Source of the DNA: Manihot esculenta
Taxonomy: Eukaryota; Streptophyta; Magnoliopsida; Malpighiales; Euphorbiaceae
NCBI RefSeq assembly: GCF_001659605.2
Contig: NC_035169.2
Coordinates: 10,624,546-10,688,545 of the forward strand
Reading direction: 5' to 3'
Length of the DNA stretch: 64,000 nucleotides
Below are positions 35,463-47,678 of this stretch, piece after piece (the stretch's first letter is position 1; the number at the start of each line of letters is the position of its first letter). The notes below the pieces were generated by a model. That model did no database searches. It was not told where the DNA came from and worked only from the letters and a program-made list of their open reading frames with translations. The position numbers were made by a program, and so were the translations under genes.

Positions 35463-37111
35463 TTAGTTTAACTTGAATTCACATGGACCAGATACTAGTA
35501 AATTTTTCTCCCTATGCTGAAACTGCATCCTCCTCATACTCATCTCTTTCCTACGAATCCTGCGATAACTGAAATAAATTTTGAAAAGCGGAATTGCAAT
35601 TAATATGACAATAACTAATAAAAAAACCAGAAAAATCCCAGATAAAATATTTTGAAATGCCAAATCCTCTTCAGCTGTCACCAGTTGCCAAAATAAGAAA
35701 CCGAGTGATACCGTGCTTCCGTAAGTCAGATACCGTAAAAATAGCCATTTGACAAGGTTAGATTTATTGGTAGATGTCGGGAACAGCACAAGTACTATGA
35801 GACAAATAGATAACAGAAAGGCTGCTCCGTCCAGGGACGCCAACAAATAAGGAAGTGAAGCTGGTTCAGTTTTACCATGTTGATTGTGGAGAACTTTTGT
35901 ATTGTCGGCCTTCTGTATGGCAGTTGTGGTGTTGGAAACAATTGAACTAGAATTGGCACTTGGAGAAGTGTACGCCCAGAAATTAGTTGAGTTGGAAATT
36001 AAAGTTACATTGCCACCTGAGACTGGGGAGGAGTTTTGCCAGAAACCCCCTTTTAGGAAGACAGCAATCTGGCAACTAGCAGCCGCAGTTACTGATGCCA
36101 TCACCAAAATCCAGCTTGCGATGCTTTTCAAATATTCACGCTGTTCCTCACTCTCGTTTAGCCTTATTCCACCTTTAGATGTAATGATTCCTTCTATTTC
36201 CATATCCGTGACATTCATGGGGTCAACCACTAGAAGATCCAAAGGCGTAAGCCCAGTTGAGTTTACAGCGTTCACATCTAAGCGAGGCCGTGTAATCCCA
36301 GTTGAATTCACAGCCTTAGCATCTAAGCTAGGCTGTGTAAGCCCCGCTGAGTTGACAGCGTTGGCGTCTAAGTTTGGCCGCCACCCAGTCAAGAGCCTAA
36401 TTATCTGCACAAGCAGTAGATCGATGTTAACGTGTACTTGATTTTAGATAATTAACTTGCAGATTTCACTATGAATATTACCTGTGTTTGTTTCCTGACC
36501 GAGGCCAAGTGCAACACTGTGTTGCCTTTTTTGTCACCAAAATTCAGGAGATGCTCCGTATATGGTCCGCCGAGTAGTTGTGAGAATAATTCACCAGAGA
36601 CAGATACTCTATGCTTCACAGCCAGGTGAAATATTGTCTCCTTCTGAGCAGTCACCTCTAGAGCAGACTCCGGACAAGCTTCAAGCAGTTTGCTCACCAC
36701 CTCTACACTACCTTTAATGACTGCATGATGAAGAGGATTTCTCTTATCATTATCCTTCTTCAAGCAAAACTCTCTGTCCATCGACTCATCATCCCGTCCA
36801 AATGTCAGCAGCAACATGACCATCTGTAGATCCCCAATGGAAGAAGCCAAGTGTAAAGCCGTACAACCATCAGGATTCTCATGTTTAAGAAACTGTGGAC
36901 GCCGTCTCAAAAACTCCCGGGCGAAATCCACTTTCCCAGACAAGCAAGCTATATGTAAGGGCGTCCACTTGGAGCTCTGTGGTAAGGCTGCTGGATTATT
37001 ATTTTCTGGCAGCAAATTGCGCAGGGTCTCCACATCCCCTATACGAGCGGCAACAAAGAGGTTACCGTCCATTGTGTCCAAACTGTTGAAATTGCTGGGC
37101 TCTAATGACAC
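35463..37111 (-). CDS. Ankyrin-repeat membrane protein 2 (paralogue of gene 1), 523 aa
   Basis: Exons 37111-36482 and 36404-35463, phase-0 join after KQTQ, same intron place as gene 1 (donor GTAATA, acceptor GTGCAG). Start ATG 37111 gives MSLEPSNFNSLDTMDGNLF; the inner ATG (37072) aligns with the start of gene 1 and is an alternative. Ankyrin repeats as in gene 1, with a small insertion (EFCLKK). Exon 2 carries three tandem 15-residue units (RPNLDANAVNSAGLT, QPSLDAKAVNSTGIT, RPRLDVNAVNSTGLT) at 36380-36246; gene 1 has one. Four membrane segments follow, then a basic tail (YRRIRRKEMSMRRMQ) that gene 1 lacks. Function inferred as for gene 1. Confidence 0.9.
36246..36380 (-). repeat. Three 45-bp tandem units inside ankyrin gene 2
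   Basis: Units lie at 36380-36336, 36335-36291 and 36290-36246. They keep the frame and add 30 residues next to the last ankyrin repeat, just before the conserved PLDLLVVDP. The units are diverged at about four residues each, so the expansion is not brand new. Confidence 0.9.
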
Positions 37112-38540
37112 AGAAGAAAGATGATAGAGATATTTTCGTTGATAACTTCAAATAAGAAAGTATCCTGAAGCTCAGTTTGAATCACACACATGAACATGAA
37201 CAAGCTAGAAAAGAGAGGAAGCATTTTGGTCATGATTATTCATGAAATGGGTACTCTATTTATAGGCATACCAAACAAAATTGCACAAGATAATCATTAC
37301 ATACAATGTCTAATTTTTACAATAATATATTATATAACCATAACCATACTAAATTTTATATATTTTTTTATTATATAATAAACCGGATTGTCATATGAGA
37401 GAAAAACTCTCCATCCAAAGTTTTAAGAGAGCAAAAGGCTCATTAAATTTCTCTCTCCTTTAATATTTGTTTTTTTTTTAAATTATAAATTCACACATCC
37501 TATGTGACAGGTAAGATATGCTGATCATTTTTACTTAGCTATATGATCCATATGTTTTATTCACGAGATATAATTACTTGCATCGAAAAACAATTACTGT
37601 CTGTAAAATATGGATAATTTTAAAAATTATTATTTTTGATAATGTTTTATTTTTATTAAATAAATTTTATGATATTATGTTATTATTTGGTTTTTTTTAC
37701 CATTAATATTACTAACATGCTTTTATATATAATTAATTAATTAATTATAAGTCTACAGTAATAAACTGACACTCCTAAAGTTATATCCTTTTTTTTAATC
37801 TTTTGAACTATATCCGTATTAAATTATTTCATGATGTGTTACATTAGACAAGTTTCTTTTAAAAAATAAATAACTAATAACAACTTTAAATTTTAAAATT
37901 AAATACATTGTACAAGAATCCCATCAGATAAATTTTATTTTATTTTAAAAAATTAAAATTCATTTTTAATATCTAAAATAAAATTGAAAATATGGTAGCC
38001 ACCTAACTTTTATTTAATTCTATTGACTTCTTAATTAATTATAATTATAATTATATAAATACAAGTTGTTCTCTTCACGTGATTGAAACAAAAGTTTCGA
38101 CGAAAATGATAGCACAACAATAATTCATAAAATTAGTATAAAATACTCATAGATTTAGCTTAATAGTAAGTGTATCTGAATTATCTGATAGCACAATAAT
38201 AATTTATAGAATTGATATAAAGCACTCATAGATTTAACTTAATAGTGAGTGCATCTGAATTAACTTAGTAGTAAGTGCATCTGAACAAATTTGAAAAATC
38301 TCATATTCTATTTCTTCAATCTCCGATTTCTATTTAAAAAAAAAATTGATACAAAAGCAAACCCTTGGCCCTTGTAAGGATCCTCAAGCTCCCTCCCCCA
38401 CCTTGTTTTTCTTTCTTTAAAGTAACATTCTGACCCTTTGGACAATAATTGTATATACATTTTTTGTGGAAGCTAAGGCATTTTTTGTGGAAGCTAAAAT
38501 AGATTAGAACTTAAAAGAGGACGCTATTTGAATCTCTACT
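37112..38540. other. Upstream region of ankyrin gene 2
   Basis: AT-rich. A 79-bp unit (GATAGCACAA...CATAGATTTAGCTTAATAGT) is repeated at 38108 and 38187. It leads into a poly(A)-ended block (to about 38350) similar to 49380-49512. The block at 38364-38432 matches 30103-30186 upstream of gene 1. No ORF. Confidence 0.5.
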
Positions 38541-39096
38541 TTGTTTTTCTTGTTTCTCCATGTCTTTTACAGGCTAGTTATTGATCGGCATGGCACATGG
38601 TGGGTTGTTATGTTGCTCTTCATCTCCAAGTCTGTCAAGATTTGCAACGAGAGAGTGGATGTTGCTGTGAAGACTGGTATTTCAGGGAGATATATAATAA
38701 CTCGACGACGGCCTAACCCTTGAAAGCAAAGTGCTGCGTGAGTTTTGCCAGTCAACTCTCCATTTCTACTGAGATCATCTTTCTTGTTCTCGTGGCCCAA
38801 TGCTTGCCGAAAGACTGCTTGTTTTCAATGTGTTTGTTTCTTTCCAGTCGCTGATGGACTTTTTCCGATTGGAGAACACAGGCAGGCAATGGTACCTACT
38901 GTTTTCTTTCTGCTTCTGTCAGCTAGTTTTTTTTTTCTTACTGGTCTTTCGAGCCCTATGTATTGTATTAGAGCTTGCAGTGTTGAGGATTTTTCATATT
39001 TTAGCGACAATTGGGCTTGTTTGTGGGGCTGGTTCTCTGGCCTGCTCATTGCTTTGATCTCTTAATGAATGCGTTTTCTATTGAGAAAAAAAAAAT
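38541..39096 (+). mobile_element. 5'-truncated LINE-like 3' tail
   Basis: A T- and G-rich stretch ends GATCTCTTAATGAATGCGTT and then a run of ten A (39086-39095). This is the usual form of plant L1 3' ends. It lies between two blocks that are much closer together upstream of ankyrin gene 1, so it looks like an insertion after the duplication. No target duplication was found and no RT domain is left, so the class is uncertain. Confidence 0.4.
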
Positions 39097-39652
39097 ATGA
39101 ATATTAGCCACAAGGCTAATGGTAAGTAAAGGGAAATTGCAGCCATAATCCGTTAACTGAAAGTTATTGGGGAAAAAGAGAGAGGGATGCTGTAATATAA
39201 AATGCAACCCCAACAAAAATAAATGAATAGGAGGTGCCCACATAGCATGAAGTGCAGAGAAGAAGACATTGACAATAAAGAAGCAGCCTAATCTTCATAT
39301 ACTTCCTCCCAGGATAGAACAATAGTAACTTACAATACTCAAACTTTTGCTATTCTGTCCTGGCTTTCTCTAAAGTTACCTTGCTTTACCAGAGTAACAG
39401 GAAGATGAAGATCAAAGGAAATAACAGTTGTCTTCAGAAATTTAGTTTAACATACGGCCATCAGTAAAAAGCCTATAGCAAGATACTAGATTCAATTAAC
39501 TTTACATTTCAAATGTCGTTCAGTAAATCAAGAACAAGAGAATCATCAATTATGTACCAATTCATCCAGTTCCCAGGGAAAACGTCAGCACAGCCTATGG
39601 GTGATCTGCACAAGCAACATTGTGCAGCCAACATGACTAATTTTCCAGTAGT
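39097..39652. other. 3' flank of the clamp-domain gene
   Basis: It should contain the 3' UTR of the minus-strand gene ending at 39653. 39470-39512 resembles 30565-30612. No ORF worth naming. Confidence 0.4.
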
Positions 39653-41506
39653 CTAGTCATAAAGGCCTTCTTCATGCCATATGTCAACTAAGAAGTCCAC
39701 CATCTCCTGCATACCCCCAGCCAAATAAAAAGGGCACATCAATGTTATCCCACAAGTGATAACGCACATGAAAGCTTCTCAACAGTTTAAGGAACTTACA
39801 GCTAAGGGAATTGGCTGTTGAAAAGGTTCCGTAGAGCAAAGCAGATCCTCATATGTTGTGGTCCAACTGCAAAACAAGATTCCATGGTTATTTCGAGCTG
39901 GAAGAATAGATGATAAAATGGAATAACATTGACAAGTAAGCCGCAACTTTCCCACAATTTGTGAACACGAGAATTCTCTAAAGCTAAGCTTGTAGGTACT
40001 TTTATTTCAATCAATGGAAAGAAAGAAGGAATATAAATAAAGTCACTTCAAACAAAAACTCCTACAAATATTAACAACTCACAAGTTGGCCAAAAAAATA
40101 TTTATACGGGAGATAAAAAGCACTGTTATATGCCTCTTCCTAAAGTTCCCAATATATTAGAAACAAAATGAGCCAATTCCCTTCCTTTCTCCTAGGAGAA
40201 AGATTGCCCAACAATTTCATGATCAGGCTAATCATAATACAAGTACATAAATGTGAATACTGTAAAGAATGCTTCAAGCACTGCCACCACTCACACCCTC
40301 ATAAACACTAATTTATGATGATTGACTAGGAAATAAAAGGTGCATAAACTTTCATCTTTTGTTTGCTATTTGCTTATACAATAGTACGGAAAAGAAAGAT
40401 TAGAAAGAAACTAAACAGGCAAATTCCAATAAGAAAGAAAGAGAAAATCTCAACCAGAGGACCTACATAAAACAATAAATCATGCATGGTGAATGCACAA
40501 TTAGAAAAGGAATAGAAACCTCATAATCGGTTCTCTAAGCATTCTCTGTGACTTTTGAGACGGATCACCCACCCACTGTTTTCGTCTTTCATGCCAAGCT
40601 ACCTCAGCTGCATCATAAAGCCATCCTCATTATCTCAAAGAACATTTGTGCGCAGAATTTTAGTTAACAGCTAGTATACAAATGAAAAAAGAAAAAAGAG
40701 AGCAGTCCTTTTTGGAAAACTTGTCTTTTGAAGACAATGATTTTGTCATTGCAAGGAGAAAACGGTCTATAATAACCGAATTAGACATAAATTGATCTTT
40801 TATGATATGCTGGACAGTTCAAGTCTCATACTTGATCATCATTCATTTATTCACGCCTCACCCATGACTAAACAAGGATAACAGATAGAATAATGAGACC
40901 CAATTGCTCAAAAGTCGAGGTTCCTAAGAACCTATTTGAGGATCTAATTGATTGAATAGGGCTAATCAGGATTTCAACTTTTAGCCTGAAAATGACAATT
41001 TAACTGTAAGTAATCAGGATTTGGCTAGAACAGCTATGTTCCTAGCTACTGGCTACTAATTGTACTATCATGCCTCTGTTATCAAGACCTGATTTCTTCT
41101 TAAATTGAAGTGCAATCAAACATCAGCTATTAGTACACACACTCCAACATCTCTAGGAGTTGGATGCTTAACTTCATGAAAGTTTGACCAAATGCAAGAA
41201 ATTTCTTTGTAGACTTACTTTACAGAATGGTTTACAATCCTTGAAAATATTATTAACACATGATTAGTAGTGATGCTGGACAAGTAACGGTGCAGACAGC
41301 AAATTTTTGGATTTCATAACATATAAAAGCTTCCCTTGGACAATGTACAGCACTATAGCTACATGAAGGGACATACCATGGTTAACAAAGACATCTTTTT
41401 CGGAAGAATTCTCTTTGCTGGAGTTAGTTGAACCTCTCAAATGCCCATTATCATGGGAATGTGCATTGCTGCTGTCATTTATTTCCATTGTTTCCACTCT
41501 GGACAT
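39653..41506 (-). CDS. Gag1-like clamp domain (DUF4050) protein, 112 aa, four coding exons
   Basis: Coding exons 41506-41377, 40607-40520, 39866-39800 and 39706-39653 sum to 339 nt. All borders fit GT/AG on the minus strand. Residues 1-40 are polar (Ser/Asn/Glu). From FVNHG onward the protein carries the conserved domain: AEVAWHERRKQWVGDPSQ, EPIMSWTTTYEDLL, and the C-terminal EMVDFLVDIWHEEGLYD. Plant DUF4050 proteins have this motif set; their role is unknown, and the name comes from a fungal protein. A 5' UTR exon probably ends at 42656 (donor GTGCGC). The main frame has a TAA in that exon and no ATG before 41506, which decides the start. An out-of-frame ATG at 41519 opens a 14-codon uORF that overlaps the start. 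Confidence 0.85.
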
Positions 41507-42655
41507 TGTGGACAACCATCGCCTTCTCAGCTATTATTCTACACAAATTTTATAGTATAGCACCAGCATGTGAGAATCAAAATTTCCATTGAAAAAAGTT
41601 CATGTGTTAAACATGATTGTACGATTAAGTGACAAAGCGAGAAAAATTAATTTTTAACAAAAGCTAAAAATTAGAAATTGACCCAAAAATATTTCCATGA
41701 ATACCATGAATATGAGCTTACAATAGGAAATTTCCTGAATGTTGAACACATTTTAAATTATATCTTATACTTTCGATTTTATTAATTTGTTTTACAAGTT
41801 ACTGATTTTGTTTTAGTTGTATCCAACGAGTCAAGGCATAAGCCCAATCTATCCTGCAGTGGCAGTAAAAGATAAATCCCTTACGAAATCTTCATTTTTT
41901 TTTGTAAAACACCATAGTTCTGTCTTGTGAATTTTGGGATTCAGAATGAACCCACATTATCCAACTCAACAATTTTTATTAGCATCTAAAGCCCACCTCA
42001 ACTCCATATCAACATGAAAACACAAACTAAACCCATTGAAAATAATTGAAACAAAACCAAACACTATAAACCAAATTGATAAAAATAAGAGAAATAATAC
42101 AACTTAAAAAAATTGTAAAGTGCAAAATTTAGTCCCTAAAATTATCTCAAGCATCTTACTATCTTGGTAACCAAACAAACACACAATTCACTTTAAAACT
42201 CTGGAACAAGTTTCCCAAGGAAATAGAAAAGTTGTAACTTCAAGTCCCCGATGACTCAATTAGGCAAACTATTGAGGCCAATTTCATAAACCCAGAAGGT
42301 AATAGCTGTCAAGCCATAACCTCGCCTCATAGTCCTAACAAGCATTGATTTTTTTTTTCCAATCAAGCCAATACAAAGCAACTAAATTATCGAATCAACC
42401 AGTGAAGTCACAATAAGCAGCTCAAAATTCACTCTTGCAAACTGCTTCCACTCACTTACACAAGACCAATCATTAAAATCAAAATATTCGCATACCCAAT
42501 TGATTGATAACTTGGTAATGACAAAAACGAGAGAAACCCATTATAATTCACATGATTAGCATTGAAATTAAAGATCAATATAAGGAAAACTTCCTAAAAA
42601 CAACAACAACCCATATAGAATTTCTCAACAGAGAGAGACGAGAAAGAAAGCGCAC

Positions 42656-42830
42656 CTTCGTTTTGGACGGCTCCAAATGGGTTTACGCCGAAAGAGCACT
42701 CACTTATGCAGTTCTAGCTATCTCTGGTGTGGTAGGAAGATTCGAGAATTTGGCCAGAAAGGAAGAACAAAAATTAAAGGGAGACAAAGTAAAAGATTTG
42801 TGCAGGTTTTTGAATCCAATGTGCTGAGAA
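42656..42830 (-). other. Probable non-coding first exon of the clamp-domain gene
   Basis: The region is less AT-rich than its surroundings and ends with CGAAG before GTGCGC, a plausible donor on the minus strand. Joined to the exon at 41530 it carries a stop in the main frame, so it is 5' UTR. The upper edge (transcription start) is not determined. Confidence 0.5.
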
Positions 42831-43581
42831 GGTGTCAAAATCTATGTGAGCAAACCAGCTGGCCGCACGTGGCTATATTTTATTCGTCTGATTGGGATAA
42901 CTGGATTCCAAATATTAATAATAAATTTAGAAATAAACAATTTTAATTCTTTTTTAAGAAAAATAACGATGGGAATTATTATTTTGTGAAATATCCATTA
43001 TTAATTAATTTTTAATTTGCATCGGTAGGTAAGGCGAGTAAACATGGAGCTGTCTGGACTGGAATGCCAGGTTTAGGTTTTATTAAAATTATTTTGAATG
43101 GAATTGAAAGTTAAGCTAATTAATTTAATTTGATTTTAAGTTAATTTTTTATTTTTAAATAATTTTTAACTTTAATAAGATTTGAAATCAAAAATTAAAA
43201 TAGTAGGTGATTTTTCAACTCAAATTCAGCTCCTTAAAATCAAATCCATCTATTCAGAATTAGTTATGGCCAAAACTAAACCGCACCATATTTTGGTGAG
43301 GAAATTGCATTTTAAAAAAATGATAGCAATATTTAAGGGGAAAAAAAGGAATTATAAGAAAATTTCAAATTCAGCTCTCTATAAATTTTATTTTAATTTA
43401 ATTTTATCTAAAAATTTTTTTCAAGTCTATTGTATTAATAAAATTTTATCAAATAAAAAAAATATTATCTCAAATAGAAAAACGATTATATCTAATAGAT
43501 TTTCTAGTCAAAGTATACGCAGTTAGAATAGTATTACGACGAACCATCTAACAGAAATATAGTTCTAGAGTCTAAAAAAGA

Positions 43582-43779
43582 TTTAGAATTATTTAAAACC
43601 AAACCCAAAATTTAGAATCATTTAAAATCAAACCCAAAATTTAGAATCATTTAAAATCAAACCCAAAATTTAGAATCATTTAAAATCAAACCCAAGATTT
43701 AGAATCATTTAAAATCAAACCCAAGATTTAGAATCATTTAAAATCAAACCCAAGATTTAGAATCATTTAAAATCAACCC
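43582..43779 (+). repeat. 29-bp tandem repeat, about seven units
   Basis: TTTAGAATCATTTAAAATCA-type units start at 43582, 43611, 43640, 43669, 43698, 43727 and 43756, exactly 29 bp apart. The first unit is the most diverged. Confidence 0.95.
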
Positions 43780-44929
43780 CTGCATAAGATAATTTGACAA
43801 AAATACTTTTAAAGTGTCATAATTTGGCAAAAATACTCATTTTTCTTTCTCATCTCTTGAGTATAAATCATTAAAGTCTCTCAAACAAAGTCACGAGAGT
43901 TTCTACGAAATAAAACTCGAATAAGATTCTAAGGCTAACGTCGTCGTTGCGATTCCGGAAACTCATAATAACTAGTAAACCTCCATTGAACATTACCTTT
44001 CGAAACAATCAAATCAATAAAATTTGAAGAAAAACCAACCACAGAAACAGACCCATGACTCTTCCACATTAACGAAATGTCTCCTCTCAATCCTTATCTA
44101 TTGACTGAGAAGCAACCATCAAAATGTAAAAAACTACAAAAAAAAATTTCATACGATAACTAAGAGTTTTTGTTTTCATCAAAAATAAAATGTCCAGCTT
44201 ATAACTAGGAACTAAATCCTTCAATACAATAACTGTCCGATGATTACCGCCATAAATCTGTCAAAGAAATCTACATATTATAAAAATTAATTTGATTGTA
44301 TGTGAGAAATATCCCCACTATACAGAAATCATAAGTGACGATCGAAATATCTCTTGAACTTTTAATAAGGATAATAATATTTTCTTTTTCATTTATAGTC
44401 AATTGAAACCGATCGTCTTCCATGGGGAAGAAAAAGAAGAAGAAGTTAGGTTTAAGGATGAGAAAAAAGTGAGAGTATCGAGTCACAAAGAGATCACATA
44501 GGAAAGAAGCTTGCGTCAAAAAGAAAAAGTACTAATACATTCTTTATAAGGTGTATTGATTAGAAAATATTACAATTTTACACATAATCACAATTATAGC
44601 TAAAATTTTTAATTTTGAAGAATAAAATTTCAACTTTTAAATTTATTTCAATTATAGTCTATTTATAAGATAATTTATTAAATTGAGTAGAAAAATTTAA
44701 AATTTCACGTTTAATCACGATTATAACCATAATTTTTAATATTAGACCTAAAGTTTTTAATTTTTTTTATAACTATAATCCGCTTTTAAAATAATTTTAA
44801 TCAATTTTAAATAAGTGTAAATCTCATACTATGTGTTATTTATTTATTTTTTAAAATATTTATTAAATATATATACCAAATTTTTTAACTCTAATTAATT
44901 CAATAATCTAAAAGTACTTATCTTTTATT

Positions 44930-45420
44930 ATTCAAAATCTCTAATTTAAAATATGAAATATCCATTTTGAATGAATTTCTAAATGTAACTAATTTTAAAT
45001 TAGAAATTTTAAAGTTTAAATTAGGAATTAATACAATAAAACTTAAATATTTTTAAAGGTATATGATTAATTAGATTATAAGAATTTTTCATTTTAAATG
45101 AATCTGTAAATTTGACTAATTTTAATTAGAGATTTTAAAATTAAAATTAGAGATTAATATAATAAAGATTAAATATGTTTAAAGCTATATGGTTAATTAG
45201 AGGATAAGAATTCTCCATTTTAAATGAATTTCTAAATCTAATTAATTTTAAATTATGAATAAATCTATGAATCTAACTAATTTTAAATTAGAAATTTTAA
45301 AAATTTAAATTAGTGATTAGGATAAATCAAATATTCTTAAAGGTATATAGTTAATTAGATTATAAACATTAAAAATTAGAATAATAAGAGTTAAATATTT
45401 TTAAATATATGGTTAATTAC
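44930..45420 (+). repeat. Degenerate tandem repeat of about 127 bp
   Basis: The phrase CATTTTAAATGAAT and the following 'ctaattttaaattag' recur at about 44963, 45090 and 45216, with a partial fourth unit to 45420. The units are AT-rich and diverged. Confidence 0.6.
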
Positions 45421-45899
45421 AATTAAAAAATTAATTATATGTATTTAATTAAATATTTATTAAAATTATTTTCAGAGTTGAATATAATTATAAAAAAAAT
45501 CAAAATTTTAGATTTAATATTAAAAGTTGTAGTTATAATCGTGATTAAAAATAAAATTTTAAATTTTTTAGTTAAATTTGATAAATTATCTTAATAACTG
45601 ACCGTAATAAATTTAAAAATTGAGAATTTTTTATTAAAATTAAAAATTTTAACTATAATTATAATTAAGTGCAAAATTGTGGTTTTTTAGCCAATAGTAT
45701 TTTTTTTATAATAAACGTTTAGAAAAAGCATGGAAATGTGAAAGGCTTCTGGGGATCTGGGGTTTTTTTATGTGCATGGATCACTTCTTGAGATTTAATT
45801 CCTTTGTATAAATACTGCAAAATCCATCTAAAATTTTCAATTTTTCTAAATAATTTTTAATTTTATGATGCTAGTGTAGACTTAAATTCATAAATTTCA

Positions 45900-46565
45900 G
45901 AGAAATTTACTATTTAGTCATTGGGTATTACTATTATTAATAAGTCAGTTCCTGCATTTTCAAAAATCTATTAAAACGTCCTTATATTTTCATTCTGTCA
46001 ACGAAATAGTCTTTTCATTCTTTTTTCCATTAAAAATATATGAGAGATGCAAAAAAATTTTAATTCAATTTTGCTCTCAAATAAAACCCTTTATTTAGTT
46101 TTTGGATATTGTCATTATTAACAAGTCAGCTCCTACATTTCAGATCTATTAAAACGTCTTTATCTTTTTTCAGATCTATTAAAACACGTTTTTATCTTTT
46201 TTCAGATCTATTAAAATGTTTTTATCGTTTCTCTCTATCAACAAAATAATCTCTTCTCCTCCTCTTTCTCCTCTTCAAAAAAGAAAAAGAAAAAAAAAAG
46301 ATAAAAATGACCATGAAGAAAAAAAAGAATAAAAAAAAAAAGAAGAAGAATGAGAAGAAAAAGATAATAATGAAGAAGAAGAAAAATTGCCTCTTTCAAC
46401 TTAAAGAAAAAAAAAAGAAAAAAAATCAAAGAAGAAGGAGAATGAGGAGAAAAAGAAGAGGGAGGAACGGAGAGAAAATATAAGAATATTTTAATAAATT
46501 TCTAAAACTATAGCAACTGACTTGTTAATAATAACAATACTTAAAAATTAAACTATAAATTTCCC
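45900..46565. mobile_element. Mutator-type MITE (666 bp) with long inverted ends
   Basis: Inverted ends of about 90 bp: GAGAAATTTACTATTTAGTC at the left; the right end reads GGGAAATTTATAGTTTAATT in reverse. The flanks TAAATTTCA (45891-45899) and TAAATTTTA (46566-46574) form a 9-bp duplication with one mismatch. Inside, the left end is partly duplicated (from about 46080). CAGATCTATTAAAACG-type units recur three times (46144-46215). A purine-rich block follows (46255-46480). Confidence 0.7.
46255..46480 (+). repeat. Purine-rich strand-asymmetric tract
   Basis: GAA/AGA-rich plus strand after a short CT-rich lead at 46250-46275. The Phe/Leu/Glu-rich open frame on the minus strand is only its translation. 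It lies inside the MITE. Confidence 0.7.
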
Positions 46566-46574
46566 TAAATTTTA

Positions 46575-47678
46575 ACTCATTGACACTACAGTTACACGGA
46601 CAACACCTAAAAAATAATTCAAAAATTAAAATAATTCAAAATTTTGAACTCACAAAAGATTTTGACATCTTGAATGCTGAGATTTTAAGATTTCAACCTT
46701 CTGGTCGAAATCTAAGGGAGATGAGCATTGAGCTAAAGGCTTCGGCCTTCTAAATTTGAATTGCGTAAAAGTCTTACGATAATTAAAACTCTAAATCATA
46801 CTGTTAAAATATTTTTAAATAGTCAAAACTCTATAATCTAGAATTAAGTTGGATTTTAAAAAATAATTCTAGTTCTATCAGAAATCAATTATTTTTGAAC
46901 TTATAAAAAGCACATTTCAAGTATATTAAGTTATTCTTTTAAATAGATTATTCTCCAAAGCTCAATTACTTGAAAACTATATGTTTCGAGTTTATACTAA
47001 AAAATAAATTAATACATTAATCGAATTTAAAATTTGATGTCTACTTGTCTGTGAGACTGTGAGTTTGGAGTTTCAGTCAAAACCAATTTACTTGTGTGTT
47101 TAAACATAAAGATTTGTTGTTAAAACGGTGTGCACAGTGAAAATATGGAAGAAACATCTTGGAAGTGGTCCCTTAGGCTTAGCTCTTAAAAATTTTGGAT
47201 CTTTTAGAAAATATGGCTGCTTCTTAAGAGACATAATCCCACTCTCTCTACCAGAAAGAATCTCTGAGGATCTACACTAACACTGCTTACAATAAGGGAA
47301 AATACAGAGCTTGTTTCTGAACCTGCCATGATAAGGAGTCTTCATTACATGTTTCAAACAAAATATACAATATATTGGGTATGGTTCCTTTAAATCCAAA
47401 TTTTGTGTCGGTGACAAAAATTCATTTTTTTTACCTTCTAATCTATAAATTTTTATAATATTATTTTTTAATATGAAAAAAAACCATTTGATTGTTTCTC
47501 TTTCCTAACTGAGGTATTTCTTTTATTAACATGTTGTGTGCATAATTTTTAAAACATATATAATTATTAATATATAAAATATAAATTACCATCTCATTCA
47601 ATTCAATAAAAAATATGGGTAAAAATATATTGCATGGAATAAGATGATATACCTGTAAAATCATATCACTTCTTCACT
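46575..47678. other. AT-rich spacer
   Basis: No ORF with coding character. 47100-47350 is slightly richer in G and C, but nothing in it could be identified. Confidence 0.4.

Larger units (their letters stand above)
42840..45899. other. AT-rich spacer with two tandem arrays
   Basis: It includes the arrays listed separately at 43582 and 44930. 43860-44500 is somewhat less AT-rich, but no gene could be recognised. A minus-strand open frame at 44519-44271 has low complexity (run of Phe) and is not accepted. Confidence 0.5.

Noticed and set aside
46238..46429. Phe/Leu-rich minus-strand ORF
   Set aside because: Low-complexity translation of a purine tract inside a MITE.
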